A DNA stretch of 64,000 bases, from the NCBI RefSeq assembly GCF_036030735.1, contig NZ_CP107928.1:4340001-4404000 (forward strand). The letters are read 5' to 3'. This document shows, piece by piece, positions 33,698 through 43,731 of this stretch. The notes beneath the pieces were generated by a model. It was not told the DNA's origin, ran no database searches, and was given only the letters and a program-made list of their open reading frames with translations. Position numbers and translations under genes: made by a program. Source of the stretch: Streptomyces sp. NBC_00425 (GTDB lineage: Bacteria > Actinomycetota > Actinomycetes > Streptomycetales > Streptomycetaceae). The first letter of the stretch is position 1. The number at the start of each line of letters is the position of its first letter.

Positions 33698-34954
33698 GTG
33701 GACCGACACATACCGTTCGAGACCTTGCACAACTTCCGTGACCTGGGCGGATATCGCGCCGGAACCGGTCACCGGATCCGCCCGGGACGCCTGTTCCGCG
33801 CCGACTCCCTCGGCAAGCTCACCACCGGCACCCCGGACTGGGACCGCTTCCTCGCCCTCGGCATCGGCACCGTGATCGACCTGCGGCACCCCCGGGAGAT
33901 CGAGGCACGGGGCCGCATCCCCCGGCACGACTCCTTCGCCTACCGGAACCTCAGCATCGAGCACCGCCCCTACGACCAGGCGGCGCTGACCCCGGACCTC
34001 GACCCCGGCCCCTACCTCTGCGCGCGCTACATGGAGGTCGCCGAGGACGGCGTCGAGGAGATCGCGACGGCACTGCGCCTGGTGGCCGAGGCGGAGGCGA
34101 GCCTGGTCTTCCACTGCGCCTCCGGCAAGGACCGCACCGGCCAGCTCGCCGCCCTGATCCTCGCCCTCCTCGGCGTCCCGGACGAGACGATCATCGAGGA
34201 CTTCAGCCTGACCGAACTGGCGACCCGGGCGCTGCTGGACGACTGGCGAGCCCGCAACGGCGGCCGCTCCCCGGCCTGGCCGGCCTTCGGCCGCGCCCCC
34301 GAGGCGGCGATGCGCCTGTTCCTGGCGGCCCTGCGCGAGCGCCACGGCTCGGTGGAGGCGTACGTGACGCACGCCCTGGGCCTGGACGCGGCCGAACTGT
34401 CCGCCGCGCTGCGCTCCCGTCTCCTCGAACCGCTCCCCGCCACCTGGCCGGAGCCGGTCCACCGCCGAGCCGCCCCCGCCGACGCCGCCCTCCTGGTCCG
34501 CCTGCGCGACACGGCCGCCCTGTGGCAACTGGCCCGCGGCATCCGGCAATGGCAGCCGGGCGAGAAGACCGAGGCGCACTTCCTCGACCGCATGAGCGAG
34601 GGCGAGGTATGGCTGGCGCACACCGGAGCCGCGCTCACGGGCGCCTACGAACTCTGGTGGGACGACCCGGCGGCCTGGGGCCCCCGGCCGCCCGAGGCGG
34701 GCTACGTCCACCGCCTGATGACGGCCCCCCACACCGCCCCGCCCGGCGCCGGCCGCATGCTGCTGGCCCACGCCGAGTCCCGCATCAGCGCCGCCGGCCG
34801 CCCCTACGCCCGCCTCGACTGCCTCTCCTCCAACCCCCGCCTGCGCACCTACTACGAGGCGGCCGGCTACACGGTCGTCGGCGAACAACGCGCGAAGGAC
34901 GGCGGCACAGGCAGCCCCTACGCGGTGACACTGCTGGAGAAACGACTCGCGTGA
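33698..34954 (+). CDS. Fusion of a tyrosine-phosphatase-like domain and a GNAT acetyltransferase
   Basis: Residues 1 to about 250 form a phosphatase of the PtpB/DSP-like family: NFRDLGGYR at the N-terminus, general-acid region VIDLRHPREIE, and P-loop HCASGKDRTG with nucleophile Cys140 and Arg146. Residues about 255-418 form a GNAT-like N-acetyltransferase: LWQLARGIRQWQPGEKTEAHFLDRM, GYVHRLMTAPHTAPPGAGRMLLAHAESR as the acetyl-CoA loop, and LDCLSSNPRLRTYYEAAGYTVVGE at the end. Both halves look complete and the reading frame is continuous. The start is GTG 33698 with TAAGGT upstream. The combined role is unknown. Confidence 0.85.
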   Translation: MDRHIPFETLHNFRDLGGYRAGTGHRIRPGRLFRADSLGKLTTGTPDWDRFLALGIGTVIDLRHPREIEARGRIPRHDSFAYRNLSIEHRPYDQAALTPDLDPGPYLCARYMEVAEDGVEEIATALRLVAEAEASLVFHCASGKDRTGQLAALILALLGVPDETIIEDFSLTELATRALLDDWRARNGGRSPAWPAFGRAPEAAMRLFLAALRERHGSVEAYVTHALGLDAAELSAALRSRLLEPLPATWPEPVHRRAAPADAALLVRLRDTAALWQLARGIRQWQPGEKTEAHFLDRMSEGEVWLAHTGAALTGAYELWWDDPAAWGPRPPEAGYVHRLMTAPHTAPPGAGRMLLAHAESRISAAGRPYARLDCLSSNPRLRTYYEAAGYTVVGEQRAKDGGTGSPYAVTLLEKRLA

Positions 34955-34959
34955 ACCTG

Positions 34960-34993
34960 CGGACGAGGCCCCCGCTCACGGGAGCCTCGTCCG
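34960..34993. terminator. Bidirectional terminator between fusion gene and rtcB
   Basis: Arms of 15 nt (34960-34974 and 34979-34993) pair with a single mismatch around a CTCA loop. The hairpin lies between the stops of two convergent genes, 5 bp from one and 1 bp from the other. Confidence 0.8.
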
Positions 34994-34994
34994 C

Positions 34995-36188
34995 TCAGCC
35001 CTTCACACAGATGAACTGCTTCAGCTTGGCCACCACCTCGACCAGGTCACGCTGCTGGTCGATGACCTGCTCGATCGGCTTGTAGGCGCCCGGGATCTCG
35101 TCCACGACGCCGGAGTCCTTGCGGCACTCCACGCCCCGCGTCTGCTCCTCCAGGTCCTTCGTCGAGAAGCGGCGCTTGGCCGCGGTCCGGCTCATGCGCC
35201 GACCCGCTCCGTGCGAGGCCGAGTTGAAGGCCTTGTCGTTGCCCAGGCCCTTCACGATGTACGAGCCCGTGCCCATCGAGCCCGGGATGATCCCGTACTC
35301 GCCCGAACCGGCCCGGATCGCGCCCTTGCGCGTGACCAACAGGTCCATGCCCTCGTAGCGTTCCTCCGCCACGTAGTTGTGGTGGCAGGAGATCTCCGGC
35401 TCGAAGGTCGGCTTCGCCTTCTTGAACTCCTTGCGGACCACGTCCTTCAGGAGCGCCATCATGATGGTGCGGTTGTACTTCGCGTACTCCTGCGCCCAGT
35501 AGAGGTCGTTGCGGTAGGCCGCCATCTGCGGAGTGTCCGAGATGAAGACGGCGAGATCGCGGTCGACCAGGCCCTGGTTGTGCGGGAGCTTCTGGGCCAC
35601 GCCGATGTGGTGGTCCGCCAGTTCCTTGCCGATGTTGCGGGAACCGGAGTGCAGCATGAGCCAGACCGACCCGTCCCCACTAGTGCAAAGTTCAACGAAG
35701 TGATTCCCGGAGCCCAGCGTCCCCATCTGCCTGCCCGCCCGTTCGCGGCGGAACCTGACCGTCTCCGCGACGCCGTCGAACCGGCCCCAGAAGTCGTCCC
35801 AGCCGCCGGTGGCCAGACCGTGCAACTGCCCCGGATCCACGGGGTCGTCGTGCATCCCCCGCCCGACCGGAACAGCCTGCTCGATCTTCGAGCGCAGCCG
35901 GGACAGGTCCCCCGGCAGATCGTTCGCCGTCAACGACGTCTTGACCGCCGACATCCCGCACCCGATGTCGACCCCCACCGCCGCCGGACAGACGGCCCCG
36001 CTCATGGCGATGACCGAGCCGACCGTCGCGCCCTTGCCGTAGTGGACGTCCGGCATGACCGCCAGGCCCTTGATCCACGGCAGGGCGGCCACGTTGCGCA
36101 GCTGCTGCAGTGCGCCCTCCTCGACCGAGGCAGGGTCGGCCCACATACGGATGGGCACCTTCGCGCCCGGCATTTCCACGTACGACAT
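34995..36188 (-). CDS. rtcB: RNA-splicing ligase RtcB
   Basis: This 397-residue protein is an RtcB-type 3'-phosphate RNA ligase, which uses GTP and Mn to join 2',3'-cyclic-phosphate or 3'-phosphate ends to 5'-OH ends. Metal-ligand Cys77 lies in VGVDIGCGMSA. Metal-binding His residues lie in GSGNHFVEL and ISCHHNYV, and the guanylylated His is probably His326 in NSASHGAGRRMSR. No RtcA, RtcR or archease gene is adjacent, so its role may be RNA repair rather than splicing. It begins 210 bp from a divergent lipoprotein gene. Confidence 0.95.
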   Translation of the reverse strand: MSYVEMPGAKVPIRMWADPASVEEGALQQLRNVAALPWIKGLAVMPDVHYGKGATVGSVIAMSGAVCPAAVGVDIGCGMSAVKTSLTANDLPGDLSRLRSKIEQAVPVGRGMHDDPVDPGQLHGLATGGWDDFWGRFDGVAETVRFRRERAGRQMGTLGSGNHFVELCTSGDGSVWLMLHSGSRNIGKELADHHIGVAQKLPHNQGLVDRDLAVFISDTPQMAAYRNDLYWAQEYAKYNRTIMMALLKDVVRKEFKKAKPTFEPEISCHHNYVAEERYEGMDLLVTRKGAIRAGSGEYGIIPGSMGTGSYIVKGLGNDKAFNSASHGAGRRMSRTAAKRRFSTKDLEEQTRGVECRKDSGVVDEIPGAYKPIEQVIDQQRDLVEVVAKLKQFICVKG

Positions 36189-36398
36189 ATGACCTCATTC
36201 CCCCGGAAAAACAACAAAAGTTGTGAGTCGCAAAACCGGTGCCGAGGTCGGCCGAAACGGACGGCGGACCGGCATCCACGGTGGTGCGTGCGATACACAT
36301 TGTCTGCAGGGACCGACCTCGCCCGGCAAGCGATTAACCAGCGGGGACGCGGGCCCGGAGACCGAACATCCCGAAGTGACCGTCGAGAGGAGCCGACC

Positions 36399-37259
36399 GT
36401 GCAGCGGAAGGCCTACGTACCCGGCGTCGTCGCGCTCCTCGCGGCGCTGCTGGCCGGCTGCACCGGCGGCGCGGACGACACCGGCTCGGACGACAACTCC
36501 AACCCGGGCGAGGCCAACACGTCGACGCCCGCCGCCCGGCCGGGCAAGTACGCCACGCTGCCGGAGGCGTGCGGCGTGGTGAGCCAGGCGACGCTCGACT
36601 CCCTGCTTCCCGGCATCCAGCAGCTCACCGACGCGACGCGACGCCAAGCGGCCTATGCCGGCGAGGCGACGCTGACCTACGACACGGACCGCAAGGTGGG
36701 GTGCCGTTGGAAGGTGGAGTCGACGGACGCCACCGATCATCTCCTCGTCGACCTCGAGCGGGTCGTCTCGTACGACAACGCGGTGAGCGACGACTCCCAG
36801 GCGGAGACGCTCTTCGCGAAGAAGGTGACGGCGGCCGACCTGCCGGCGCCCGTCGCGTCCGCCACGGCCGGCGTGTCGCCCTCCACGAGTGCCACGGGTT
36901 CCCCGAGCGCCGGGGCCTCGTCCTCGTCGACGGCCGGCGCCTCCTCCGTCTCTCCGTCGGCCTCCTCGCCGTCGGCCTCGGCATCGGCATCGGCCTCCTC
37001 GACGGTCGCGCCCGCCGATCTGCAGCCCCGGCTGCTGGACGACCTCGGCGACGAGGCGTTCATCGACGACGCCCTCGGGAGTTCCGGTTCGACCGTCGCA
37101 CAGCGGACGGTGACTGTGGCGTTCCGCACGTCGAACGTCATTGTGACCATCCAGTACGAGGAGCAGCCGGCGACGCTCGGCGTGACGCCGGACAGTGAGG
37201 AAATGCAGGACAAGGCCCGGAAACTGGCCGCGCAGTTGGTCGACTCACTGGCCGGCTGA
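36399..37259 (+). CDS. DUF3558-type lipoprotein
   Basis: This 286-residue lipoprotein starts at GTG 36399 with GAGAGGAG upstream and has signal peptide VALLAALLAGC. The mature N-terminal half matches DUF3558: YATLPEACGVVSQATLDSLLPG, KVGCRWKVE. A long Ser/Ala-rich tract (about residues 155-205), probably an unfolded stalk, splits the domain before LLDDLGDEAFIDDAL and the final strands. DUF3558 proteins are actinobacterial envelope lipoproteins without known function. A paralogue follows 118 bp downstream on the same strand. Confidence 0.85.
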   Translation: MQRKAYVPGVVALLAALLAGCTGGADDTGSDDNSNPGEANTSTPAARPGKYATLPEACGVVSQATLDSLLPGIQQLTDATRRQAAYAGEATLTYDTDRKVGCRWKVESTDATDHLLVDLERVVSYDNAVSDDSQAETLFAKKVTAADLPAPVASATAGVSPSTSATGSPSAGASSSSTAGASSVSPSASSPSASASASASSTVAPADLQPRLLDDLGDEAFIDDALGSSGSTVAQRTVTVAFRTSNVIVTIQYEEQPATLGVTPDSEEMQDKARKLAAQLVDSLAG

Positions 37260-37377
37260 CGTCCGTCGGGGGCGGTTCGCGCCCCGTCCGTGAAGCCTTC
37301 GAAGCACAACCGCACAGAGTCTTCACCGCGTACCGTGGCCCCTCGGACCCGATCCGACCGCAGGAACCACGAGCGTC

Positions 37378-38364
37378 ATGAGTGAAGGAACCATGCAGCG
37401 ACGAGCCCAGCGAGACGGCCAGTTCAACCAGCGCGAGGAGCGTGACGAGCGTGCGAGGCGCACGGGAGGGCTCAACCGCCTCCTGGCAGCCGCGGTCGCC
37501 GTCCCGGTGATGCTGATCGCCGCGGGCTGCTCCTCGGACTCCGGCTCGGACGACGCCTCGAAGGACGCCGGCGCCTCCACCGGTCCCGCTGCGGACTCCG
37601 CCGTGAGCGCCGCGCCCACCGTGCAGGCCGCGGCGTACAAGAAGCTGCCGGAGGCGTGCGCGGTGCTGTCGAAGAAGACGCTGACCGAGCTGGTGCCGAA
37701 GGGGGTCACCTCCGGCAAGGCGGGGACGACGGGGGACACCGCGGACCGGGCGAGCTGTTCGTGGTCGAGCCTGGCCAACAACGGGGTGAAGGGGTCGCAG
37801 TTCCGCTGGCTGAACGTGTCGCTGCTGCGTTTCGAGTCGGACGCGACGACCGGCGACGGCGAGTCGCAGGCGAAGACGTACTACGCGAAGCAGGTCAAGG
37901 ACTCCCAGGCGGTGGCGGGCGCGACGAACGCCAAGTCGCAGGCGGCCCCGGGGACGGGCGACGAGGCGACGCTGGTGCGTTACGACCTGAAGAAGACCGA
38001 GGGCGCCTTCAAGCAGCAGACGGTGGTGGCGCGGGTGGAGAACGTCGTCGTCACGCTGGACTACAACGGGGCCGGCCTGGCGGGCGACAAGGCGCCGAGT
38101 GGGGATGCGCTGGCGGCCTCGGCGCAGAAGGCGGCGAAGGAAGCGGTGGTGTCGGTGCGGTCGGCCAACGGCGTTGGCGGCGGCGGGAGTTCGCAGGGTT
38201 CGTCGGCGGGTTCGTCGGCCGGCTCGGCCTCCCCGTCCCCGTCGAAGTCGGCGTCCGTCTCGCCGGGCCAGGGGGTTTCGCTGCCGTCGTCGACGACCCC
38301 GAAGGCGACGGCGTCCAAGGAGGCCGCGGCGGCTCCGAAGGCGACCGCCTCCGCGAAGAGCTGA
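37378..38364 (+). CDS. DUF3558-type lipoprotein, second copy
   Basis: The 328-residue product has an unusually long cytoplasmic N-terminus of about 33 charged residues before the hydrophobic stretch and lipobox (VPVMLIAAGCSS). The mature domain resembles the preceding gene's: KKLPEACAVLSKKTLTELVPKG, ASCSWSSL, and TYYAKQVKDSQAV. The C-terminus is a Ser/Gly/Pro/Ala-rich tail of about 70 residues. A second in-frame ATG four codons on (MQRRAQRDG) is possible. It lies between its paralogue and a DUF2637 membrane-protein gene; the three may be one unit. Confidence 0.85.
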   Translation: MSEGTMQRRAQRDGQFNQREERDERARRTGGLNRLLAAAVAVPVMLIAAGCSSDSGSDDASKDAGASTGPAADSAVSAAPTVQAAAYKKLPEACAVLSKKTLTELVPKGVTSGKAGTTGDTADRASCSWSSLANNGVKGSQFRWLNVSLLRFESDATTGDGESQAKTYYAKQVKDSQAVAGATNAKSQAAPGTGDEATLVRYDLKKTEGAFKQQTVVARVENVVVTLDYNGAGLAGDKAPSGDALAASAQKAAKEAVVSVRSANGVGGGGSSQGSSAGSSAGSASPSPSKSASVSPGQGVSLPSSTTPKATASKEAAAAPKATASAKS

Positions 38365-38440
38365 CGGTCCGGAAAGGCGTGCGCCGCACACATGTGCCAC
38401 CCTGTTGCGCGCAAGAGCACGCAAGGGGAGGGGAGTACGG

Positions 38441-39796
38441 GTGTCCGAGCGAATACAGCTGACCCGGACGCACCGCGTTCTCATCGGCGTGGTCGTGACC
38501 GGCGCTGTGATCATCGCCGGCATCGGCTTCGCCGGTTCGTACGCGGCCGTCCGTGAGCTGGCCCTGGAGAAGGGCTTCGGGAACTTCTCGTATGTGTTCC
38601 CGATCGGCATCGACGCGGGTATCTGCGTCCTGCTGGCCCTGGATCTGCTGCTGACGTGGATCCGCATTCCGTTCCCGCTGCTGCGGCAGACGGCGTGGCT
38701 GCTGACCGCGGCGACGATCGCGTTCAACGGTGCGGCGGCGTGGCCGGATCCGCTCGGCACCGGCATGCACGCGGTGATCCCGATCCTGTTCGTGGTGTCG
38801 GTGGAGGCGGCCCGGCATGCGATCGGCCGGATCGCGGACATCACGGCGGACAAGCACATGGAGGGCGTGCGCATCACGCGCTGGCTGCTCTCCCCCGTGC
38901 CGACGTTCCTGCTGTGGCGCCGGATGAAGCTGTGGGAGCTGCGTTCCTACGACCAGGTGATCAAGCTGGAGCAGGAACGTCTCGTCTACCGGGCGAGGCT
39001 GCGTTCGCGCTTCGGCCGTGCCTGGCGGCGCAAGGCGCCGGTGGAGTCGTTGATGCCGCTGCGGCTGGCCCGGTACGGCGTCCCGCTGGCCGAGACCGCT
39101 CCGGCGGGCCTGGCGGCGGCGGGGATAGAGCCCGCGCTGCTGCCCCCGATGCCGGCCCAGGCGCAGGCCCCGTCGCAGCAGCAGGCGCAGGTGCAGGCGT
39201 CGGCCCCGGCTCAGCTGCAGGGGCCGGCGGCGCCGGAGTCCCAGCAGAGTCCGCAGGAGCTCGCGGCGGGCTTCGGACGGCAGCCGCAGCAGCAGCCCCG
39301 GCAGGCACAGCAGCCCGGGCAGCCTGGGGCACCCGGGGCGCCCGGGGAGGAGCAGAGCCCCTGGTTCCAGGCGATGCCTCACGAGGTCACCTACCAGGGC
39401 GGTTACGACCCCACCTACGACCCCTCGGAGCAGTACGCCCAGTGGTACGAGGAGCAGCAGCAGGCGGAGCAGTACCAGGAGCAGTACCAGGAAGAGCCCC
39501 CGCTGCAGGAGCCCTCCCCGGAGGAGACCGGTTCCTTCCCGATCCCGGTGGGCCCGGGGCGCAGCCGTGAGCTGGGCGGGGGCGGTGGGACTCCGCTCGT
39601 CGAACCGGACGAGGAGGCGTACTACCAGGTCTTCAAGCAGTCGATAAGCAGCGGCGGCTACCCGACGCCGAGTCAGTTCAGCGACGACGTGGAGGCGACG
39701 TTCGGCGGTCCGCTGCTCGACGCCGAGGCCAAGCGCATGGTGATGCGCTTCCAGAACCGTCACGCGGCGGAACTCGAAGAGGACCACATCGCCTAG
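38441..39796 (+). CDS. DUF2637 membrane protein
   Basis: This 451-residue protein has four membrane helices in the first 125 residues ([85 protein letters not shown]), which define DUF2637. Relatives occur both on chromosomes and on conjugative plasmids, where some are annotated as Spd spread proteins. A basic segment follows, then a 200-residue Gln/Pro/Ala-rich disordered region, and finally a conserved C-terminal helical domain ([32 protein letters not shown]). The GTG start has AAGGGGAGGGG upstream. Confidence 0.85.
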   Translation: MSERIQLTRTHRVLIGVVVTGAVIIAGIGFAGSYAAVRELALEKGFGNFSYVFPIGIDAGICVLLALDLLLTWIRIPFPLLRQTAWLLTAATIAFNGAAAWPDPLGTGMHAVIPILFVVSVEAARHAIGRIADITADKHMEGVRITRWLLSPVPTFLLWRRMKLWELRSYDQVIKLEQERLVYRARLRSRFGRAWRRKAPVESLMPLRLARYGVPLAETAPAGLAAAGIEPALLPPMPAQAQAPSQQQAQVQASAPAQLQGPAAPESQQSPQELAAGFGRQPQQQPRQAQQPGQPGAPGAPGEEQSPWFQAMPHEVTYQGGYDPTYDPSEQYAQWYEEQQQAEQYQEQYQEEPPLQEPSPEETGSFPIPVGPGRSRELGGGGGTPLVEPDEEAYYQVFKQSISSGGYPTPSQFSDDVEATFGGPLLDAEAKRMVMRFQNRHAAELEEDHIA

Positions 39797-39851
39797 GGCG
39801 GATCACGCCCATGAGCCGCCCGGTCGGTCACGACGGCGAACGACGGCGGAC

Positions 39852-39901
39852 GACGACGGAGGGGGCGCCCGGTGTCAGCACCGGGCGCCCCCTCCGTCGT
39901 C
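39852..39901. terminator. Bidirectional terminator, DUF2637 gene / lysS
   Basis: Two perfect 23-nt arms (39852-39874 and 39879-39901) around a TCAG loop lie between the convergent stops at 39796 and 39933. The symmetry and position make a shared terminator the clear reading. Confidence 0.9.
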
Positions 39902-39932
39902 CGACCGGGCCCCCTCCGTCGTCCCGCTCGGT

Positions 39933-41675
39933 CTACTCCCCGAGCAGGGCCCGTACCCGGTCCTGGCCGACGGCCAGCAGCAGGGTGGGCAGCCGGGGGC
40001 CGGTGTCGCGTCCGACCAGCAGGTGGTAGAGCAGGGCGAAGAACGTACGCTGGGCGGTCTTGATCTCCGGCGGGAGTTCCTTGGGCGTGGCGTCGGCGGA
40101 GAAGCCGGCCTGCACCTTGGGGACGCCGTAGACGAGATGGGTGAGACCGTCGAGGGACCAGTTGGCGGCGAGGCCGTCGAGGAGGAGCCGCAGGGACTGC
40201 TGGGAGGCCTCGTCGAGGGACTTGAGCAGTTCGGCGTCCGGTTCCCTGCGCACGATGGTGCGCTGGTCGGCGGGGACGTGCGTGTTGATCCAGGCCTCGG
40301 CCCTGTCGTACCGGGGCCGGGCCTCGTCCAGGGTTGCGAGCGGGTTGTCCGGGTCGAGCTCGCTCAGGATGCGCAGGGCCTGCGCCTGTTCGCCGGCGGT
40401 GATGTCGGCGACGGAGGCGAGGGTGCGGTAGGGCAGCGGCCGCGGGGTGCGCGGCAGCTCCGCGCCGGCGGTCCGCACCGCACGCGCGTGTGCGGCGACG
40501 TCGGCGGGCAGGGCGGAGCCGTCGGCGACCTTGCCGTCGAGCTTGTCCCACTCGTCGTAGAGCCGCTGGATCTCCTGGTCGAAGGCGATCTTGAAGGACT
40601 GGTTGGGGCGGCGGCGGGCGTAGAGCCAGCGCAGGAGCTGCGGCTCCATGATCTTCAGCGCGTCGCCGGGGGTGGGCACGCCGCCCTTGGACGACGACAT
40701 CTTCGCCATGCCGCTGATGCCGACGAAGGCGTACATGGGCCCGATGGGCTGCTTGCCGCCGAAGATGCCGACGATCTGGCCGCCGACCTGGAAGGACGAG
40801 CCCGGGGAGGAGTGGTCGACGCCGGAGGGCTCGAAGACGACGCCCTCGTAGGCCCACCGCATCGGCCAGTCGACCTTCCAGACCAGCTTGCCGCGGTTGA
40901 ACTCGTTGAGCCGGACGGTCTCCGAGAAGCCGCAGGCGGTGCAGGCGTAGGTCAGTTCGGTGGTGTCGTCGTCGTAGGAGGTGACGGTGGTGAGGTCCTT
41001 CTCGCAGTTGCCGCAGTAGGGCTTGTACGGGAAGTAGCCGGCGGTGCCGGAGGAGCCGTCGTCCTCGTCGGCCGCGCCGGAGCCCTCGGCGGCTTCCAGC
41101 TCGGCCTCGTCGAGGGGCTTCTGCTGCTGCTTCTTCGCCGGGGCCTTCTTGGTGCGGTACTGGTCGAGGATCGCGTCGATGTCGGCGCGGTGCCTGATCG
41201 CGTGCAGGATCTGCTCGCGGTAGACGCCCGAGGTGTACTGCTCGGTCTGGCTGATGCCGTCGAAGTCGACGCCGAGTTCGGCGAGGGACGCGGTCATCGC
41301 GGCCTTGAAGTGCTCGGCCCAGTTCGGGTGGGACGAGCCCTGCGGGGCCGGGACCGAGGTCAGCGGCTTGCCGATGTGCTCGGCCCAGGAGTCGTCGACG
41401 CCCGCGATGCCCTGGGGGACCTTGCGGTAGCGGTCGTAGTCGTCCCAGGAGATGAGATGGCGCACCTGGTGTCCACGGCGGCGGATCTCGTCGGCGACGA
41501 GGTGCGGGGTCATGACCTCGCGGAGGTTGCCGAGGTGGATGGGGCCGGAGGGGGACAGTCCGGAGGCGACCACCACAGGTTTGCCGGGGGCCCGACGCTC
41601 CGACTCTTCGATGACCTCGTCCGCGAAACGGGAGACCCAGTCGGTGGTCTCGGTGCTCTGAGCCACGATCGGCAC
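39933..41675 (-). CDS. lysS: Lysine--tRNA ligase, class I
   Basis: This 580-residue enzyme is the archaeal-type class I lysyl-tRNA synthetase, not the common class II form. It has the HIGH-like GPIHLGN near residue 46 and the KMSKS-like AKMSSSKGG, plus a zinc finger CGNC...CTAC (YCGNCEKDL and [10 protein letters not shown]). A Lys/Glu/Asp-rich insertion lies before the finger. It charges tRNA-Lys for translation. It diverges from argS across a 216-bp region, and I see no T-box in its leader. Confidence 0.95.
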   Translation of the reverse strand: MPIVAQSTETTDWVSRFADEVIEESERRAPGKPVVVASGLSPSGPIHLGNLREVMTPHLVADEIRRRGHQVRHLISWDDYDRYRKVPQGIAGVDDSWAEHIGKPLTSVPAPQGSSHPNWAEHFKAAMTASLAELGVDFDGISQTEQYTSGVYREQILHAIRHRADIDAILDQYRTKKAPAKKQQQKPLDEAELEAAEGSGAADEDDGSSGTAGYFPYKPYCGNCEKDLTTVTSYDDDTTELTYACTACGFSETVRLNEFNRGKLVWKVDWPMRWAYEGVVFEPSGVDHSSPGSSFQVGGQIVGIFGGKQPIGPMYAFVGISGMAKMSSSKGGVPTPGDALKIMEPQLLRWLYARRRPNQSFKIAFDQEIQRLYDEWDKLDGKVADGSALPADVAAHARAVRTAGAELPRTPRPLPYRTLASVADITAGEQAQALRILSELDPDNPLATLDEARPRYDRAEAWINTHVPADQRTIVRREPDAELLKSLDEASQQSLRLLLDGLAANWSLDGLTHLVYGVPKVQAGFSADATPKELPPEIKTAQRTFFALLYHLLVGRDTGPRLPTLLLAVGQDRVRALLGE

Positions 41676-41891
41676 GTCCTTCTTTCTCCGGGGCAGCCGG
41701 TACGGTCGACGGCTGGAGCCCCCATTCTCCCAGCTCCGCCCGCAACCGCGAAAACACCTTTACGAGACCGTGCCCCGACCCCCCGGCCCGGCGTCGCCCC
41801 GGCCCCGGCTCCCGCGCCCGGACAACCCCTTTGCCCCGCGTGGGATACTGGCGACGTCTACCGATCCCACGAGGAGAACGGCTCCCACCCC

Positions 41892-43661
41892 ATGACCTCG
41901 GTCACGTCGCTCACCGATCTCGTCCATCAGCGCCTCGCGAACGCCCTCTCGGCCACCCTGCCGGAGGCCGGTGCGGACCCGCTGCTGCGACGAAGCGACC
42001 GGGCCGATTTCCAGGCCAACGGCATTCTGGCGCTGGCCAAGAAGGCGAAGGCGAACCCGCGGGAGCTGGCGACGCAGGTCGTGGCGAACGTGGTGTCGGG
42101 TGAGGTGATCCGGGAGATCGAGGTCTCGGGCCCCGGCTTCCTCAACGTCACGGTCACCGACGAGGCGATCACGCGGAACCTGGCGGAGCGCTACGCCGAC
42201 GACACGGCCCGCCTCGGCGTGCCGCACGCGGCGCGGCCCGGCACGACGGTCATCGACTACGCCCAGCCCAACGTGGCGAAGGAGATGCACGTCGGTCACC
42301 TGCGCTCCGCGGTGATCGGCGACGCGGTGGTCCGGATCCTGGAGTTCACGGGCGAGGCGGTCGTGCGCCGGCACCACATCGGCGACTGGGGGACCCAGTT
42401 CGGCATGCTCATCCAGTACCTGGACGAGCATCCGCACGAGCTGGACCACAAGGGCGCCGAGGTCAGCGGCGAGGAGGCGATGTCGAACCTCGACCGTCTC
42501 TACAAGGCGGCCCGCCGGCTCTTCGACTCGGACGAGGAGTTCAAGACCCGTGCCCGTCGCCGGGTCGTGGACCTCCAGGCGGGCGACCCGGCAACCCTCG
42601 CGGCCTGGCAGAAGTTCGTCGACGAGTCCAAGATCTACTTCTTCTCCGTCTTCGAGAAGCTGGACATGGAGATCCGGGACGAGGACATCGTCGGCGAGTC
42701 GGGCTACAACGACATGCTGCACGAGACCTGCCGTCTGCTGGAGGAGTCCGGGGTCGCGGTCCGCTCGGAGGGCGCGCTGTGCGTGTTCTTCGACGACATC
42801 AAGGGCCCGGACGGCAATCCGGTGCCGCTGATCGTCCAGAAGTCCGACGGCGGCTTCGGCTATGCGGCGACGGACCTGTCGGCGATCCGCGACCGGGTGT
42901 TCCAGCTGAAGGCGGACACGCTGCTGTACGTGGTGGACGCCCGTCAGTCGCTGCACTTCAGGATGGTGTTCGAGACGGCGCGCCGGGCCGGCTGGCTGGG
43001 CGACGACGTGAAGGCGCACCAGTTGGCCTTCGGCACGGTCCTGGGCAAGGACGGCAAGCCGTTCAAGACCCGTGAGGGCGAGACCGTGCGGCTGGTGGAC
43101 CTGCTGGACGAGGCGGTCGACCGGGCGACGGCCGTGGTCGGCGAGAAGCGCGAGAAGGTCGGCCTGACGGACGAAGAGGTCGTGGAGAACGGCCGGTTCG
43201 TGGGCATCGGGGCCGTGAAGTACGCCGACCTGTCGACGTCGGCGGTGCGGGACTACAAGTTCGACCTGGACCAGATGGTCTCGCTGAACGGCGACACGTC
43301 CGTGTACCTCCAGTACGCGTACGCCCGTATCCAGTCGATCCTGCGCAGGGCGGGCGACGCCCGGCCCGCCGCCCGTCCGGAGCTGGCGCTCGCTCCGGCG
43401 GAGCGGGCGCTGGGTCTGCACCTGGACCGGTTCGGGGAGACGGTCGCGGAGGTCGCGGCGGCGTACGAGCCGCACAAGCTCGCCGCGTACCTGTACCAGT
43501 TGGCCTCGCTGCTCACGACGTTCTACGACCAGTGCCACGTGCTGTCGCCCGACAACGCGCCGGAGGTAGTGGAGAACCGTCTGTTCCTCGTGGACCTCAC
43601 CGCCCGCACGCTGCACCGCGGGATGGCGCTGCTGGGCATCCGGACGCCCGAGCGGCTCTGA
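41892..43661 (+). CDS. argS: Arginine--tRNA ligase
   Basis: This 589-residue class I synthetase has the N-terminal Add-1 domain, the HIGH-like motif in [30 protein letters not shown], and the anticodon-binding C-terminal domain with [18 protein letters not shown]. As in many ArgRS enzymes a canonical KMSKS is absent; [17 protein letters not shown] occupies that place. GAGGAGAACGG precedes the ATG by about 12 nt. It charges tRNA-Arg. lysS is divergent upstream. Confidence 0.97.
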   Translation: MTSVTSLTDLVHQRLANALSATLPEAGADPLLRRSDRADFQANGILALAKKAKANPRELATQVVANVVSGEVIREIEVSGPGFLNVTVTDEAITRNLAERYADDTARLGVPHAARPGTTVIDYAQPNVAKEMHVGHLRSAVIGDAVVRILEFTGEAVVRRHHIGDWGTQFGMLIQYLDEHPHELDHKGAEVSGEEAMSNLDRLYKAARRLFDSDEEFKTRARRRVVDLQAGDPATLAAWQKFVDESKIYFFSVFEKLDMEIRDEDIVGESGYNDMLHETCRLLEESGVAVRSEGALCVFFDDIKGPDGNPVPLIVQKSDGGFGYAATDLSAIRDRVFQLKADTLLYVVDARQSLHFRMVFETARRAGWLGDDVKAHQLAFGTVLGKDGKPFKTREGETVRLVDLLDEAVDRATAVVGEKREKVGLTDEEVVENGRFVGIGAVKYADLSTSAVRDYKFDLDQMVSLNGDTSVYLQYAYARIQSILRRAGDARPAARPELALAPAERALGLHLDRFGETVAEVAAAYEPHKLAAYLYQLASLLTTFYDQCHVLSPDNAPEVVENRLFLVDLTARTLHRGMALLGIRTPERL

Positions 43662-43683
43662 GGAACCGCCGTCACGCACGGGT

Positions 43684-43725
43684 GACGCCCCGCCGGGCCG
43701 CATGCGCGCGGCTCGGCGGGGCGTC
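43684..43725. terminator. Bidirectional terminator after argS
   Basis: Arms GACGCCCCGCCG and CGGCGGGGCGTC pair perfectly for 12 bp, with further partial pairing inward around an ATGC-type loop. The hairpin lies between the convergent argS and peptidoglycan-binding-like gene stops. Confidence 0.8.
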
Positions 43726-43731
43726 CGCGGG

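Noticed and set aside
35211..37259. A long plus-strand frame antisense to rtcB running into the DUF3558 gene
   Set aside because: The part opposite rtcB has typical GC-skewed shadow composition; the real gene starts at GTG 36399 with a ribosome site and signal peptide.
41676..41891. T-box or attenuator in the lysS/argS divergent region
   Set aside because: No T-box core or leader peptide could be seen.
40023..43661. A 1212-codon plus-strand frame covering lysS and argS
   Set aside because: Residues before 41892 are antisense to lysS; only ArgRS is real.
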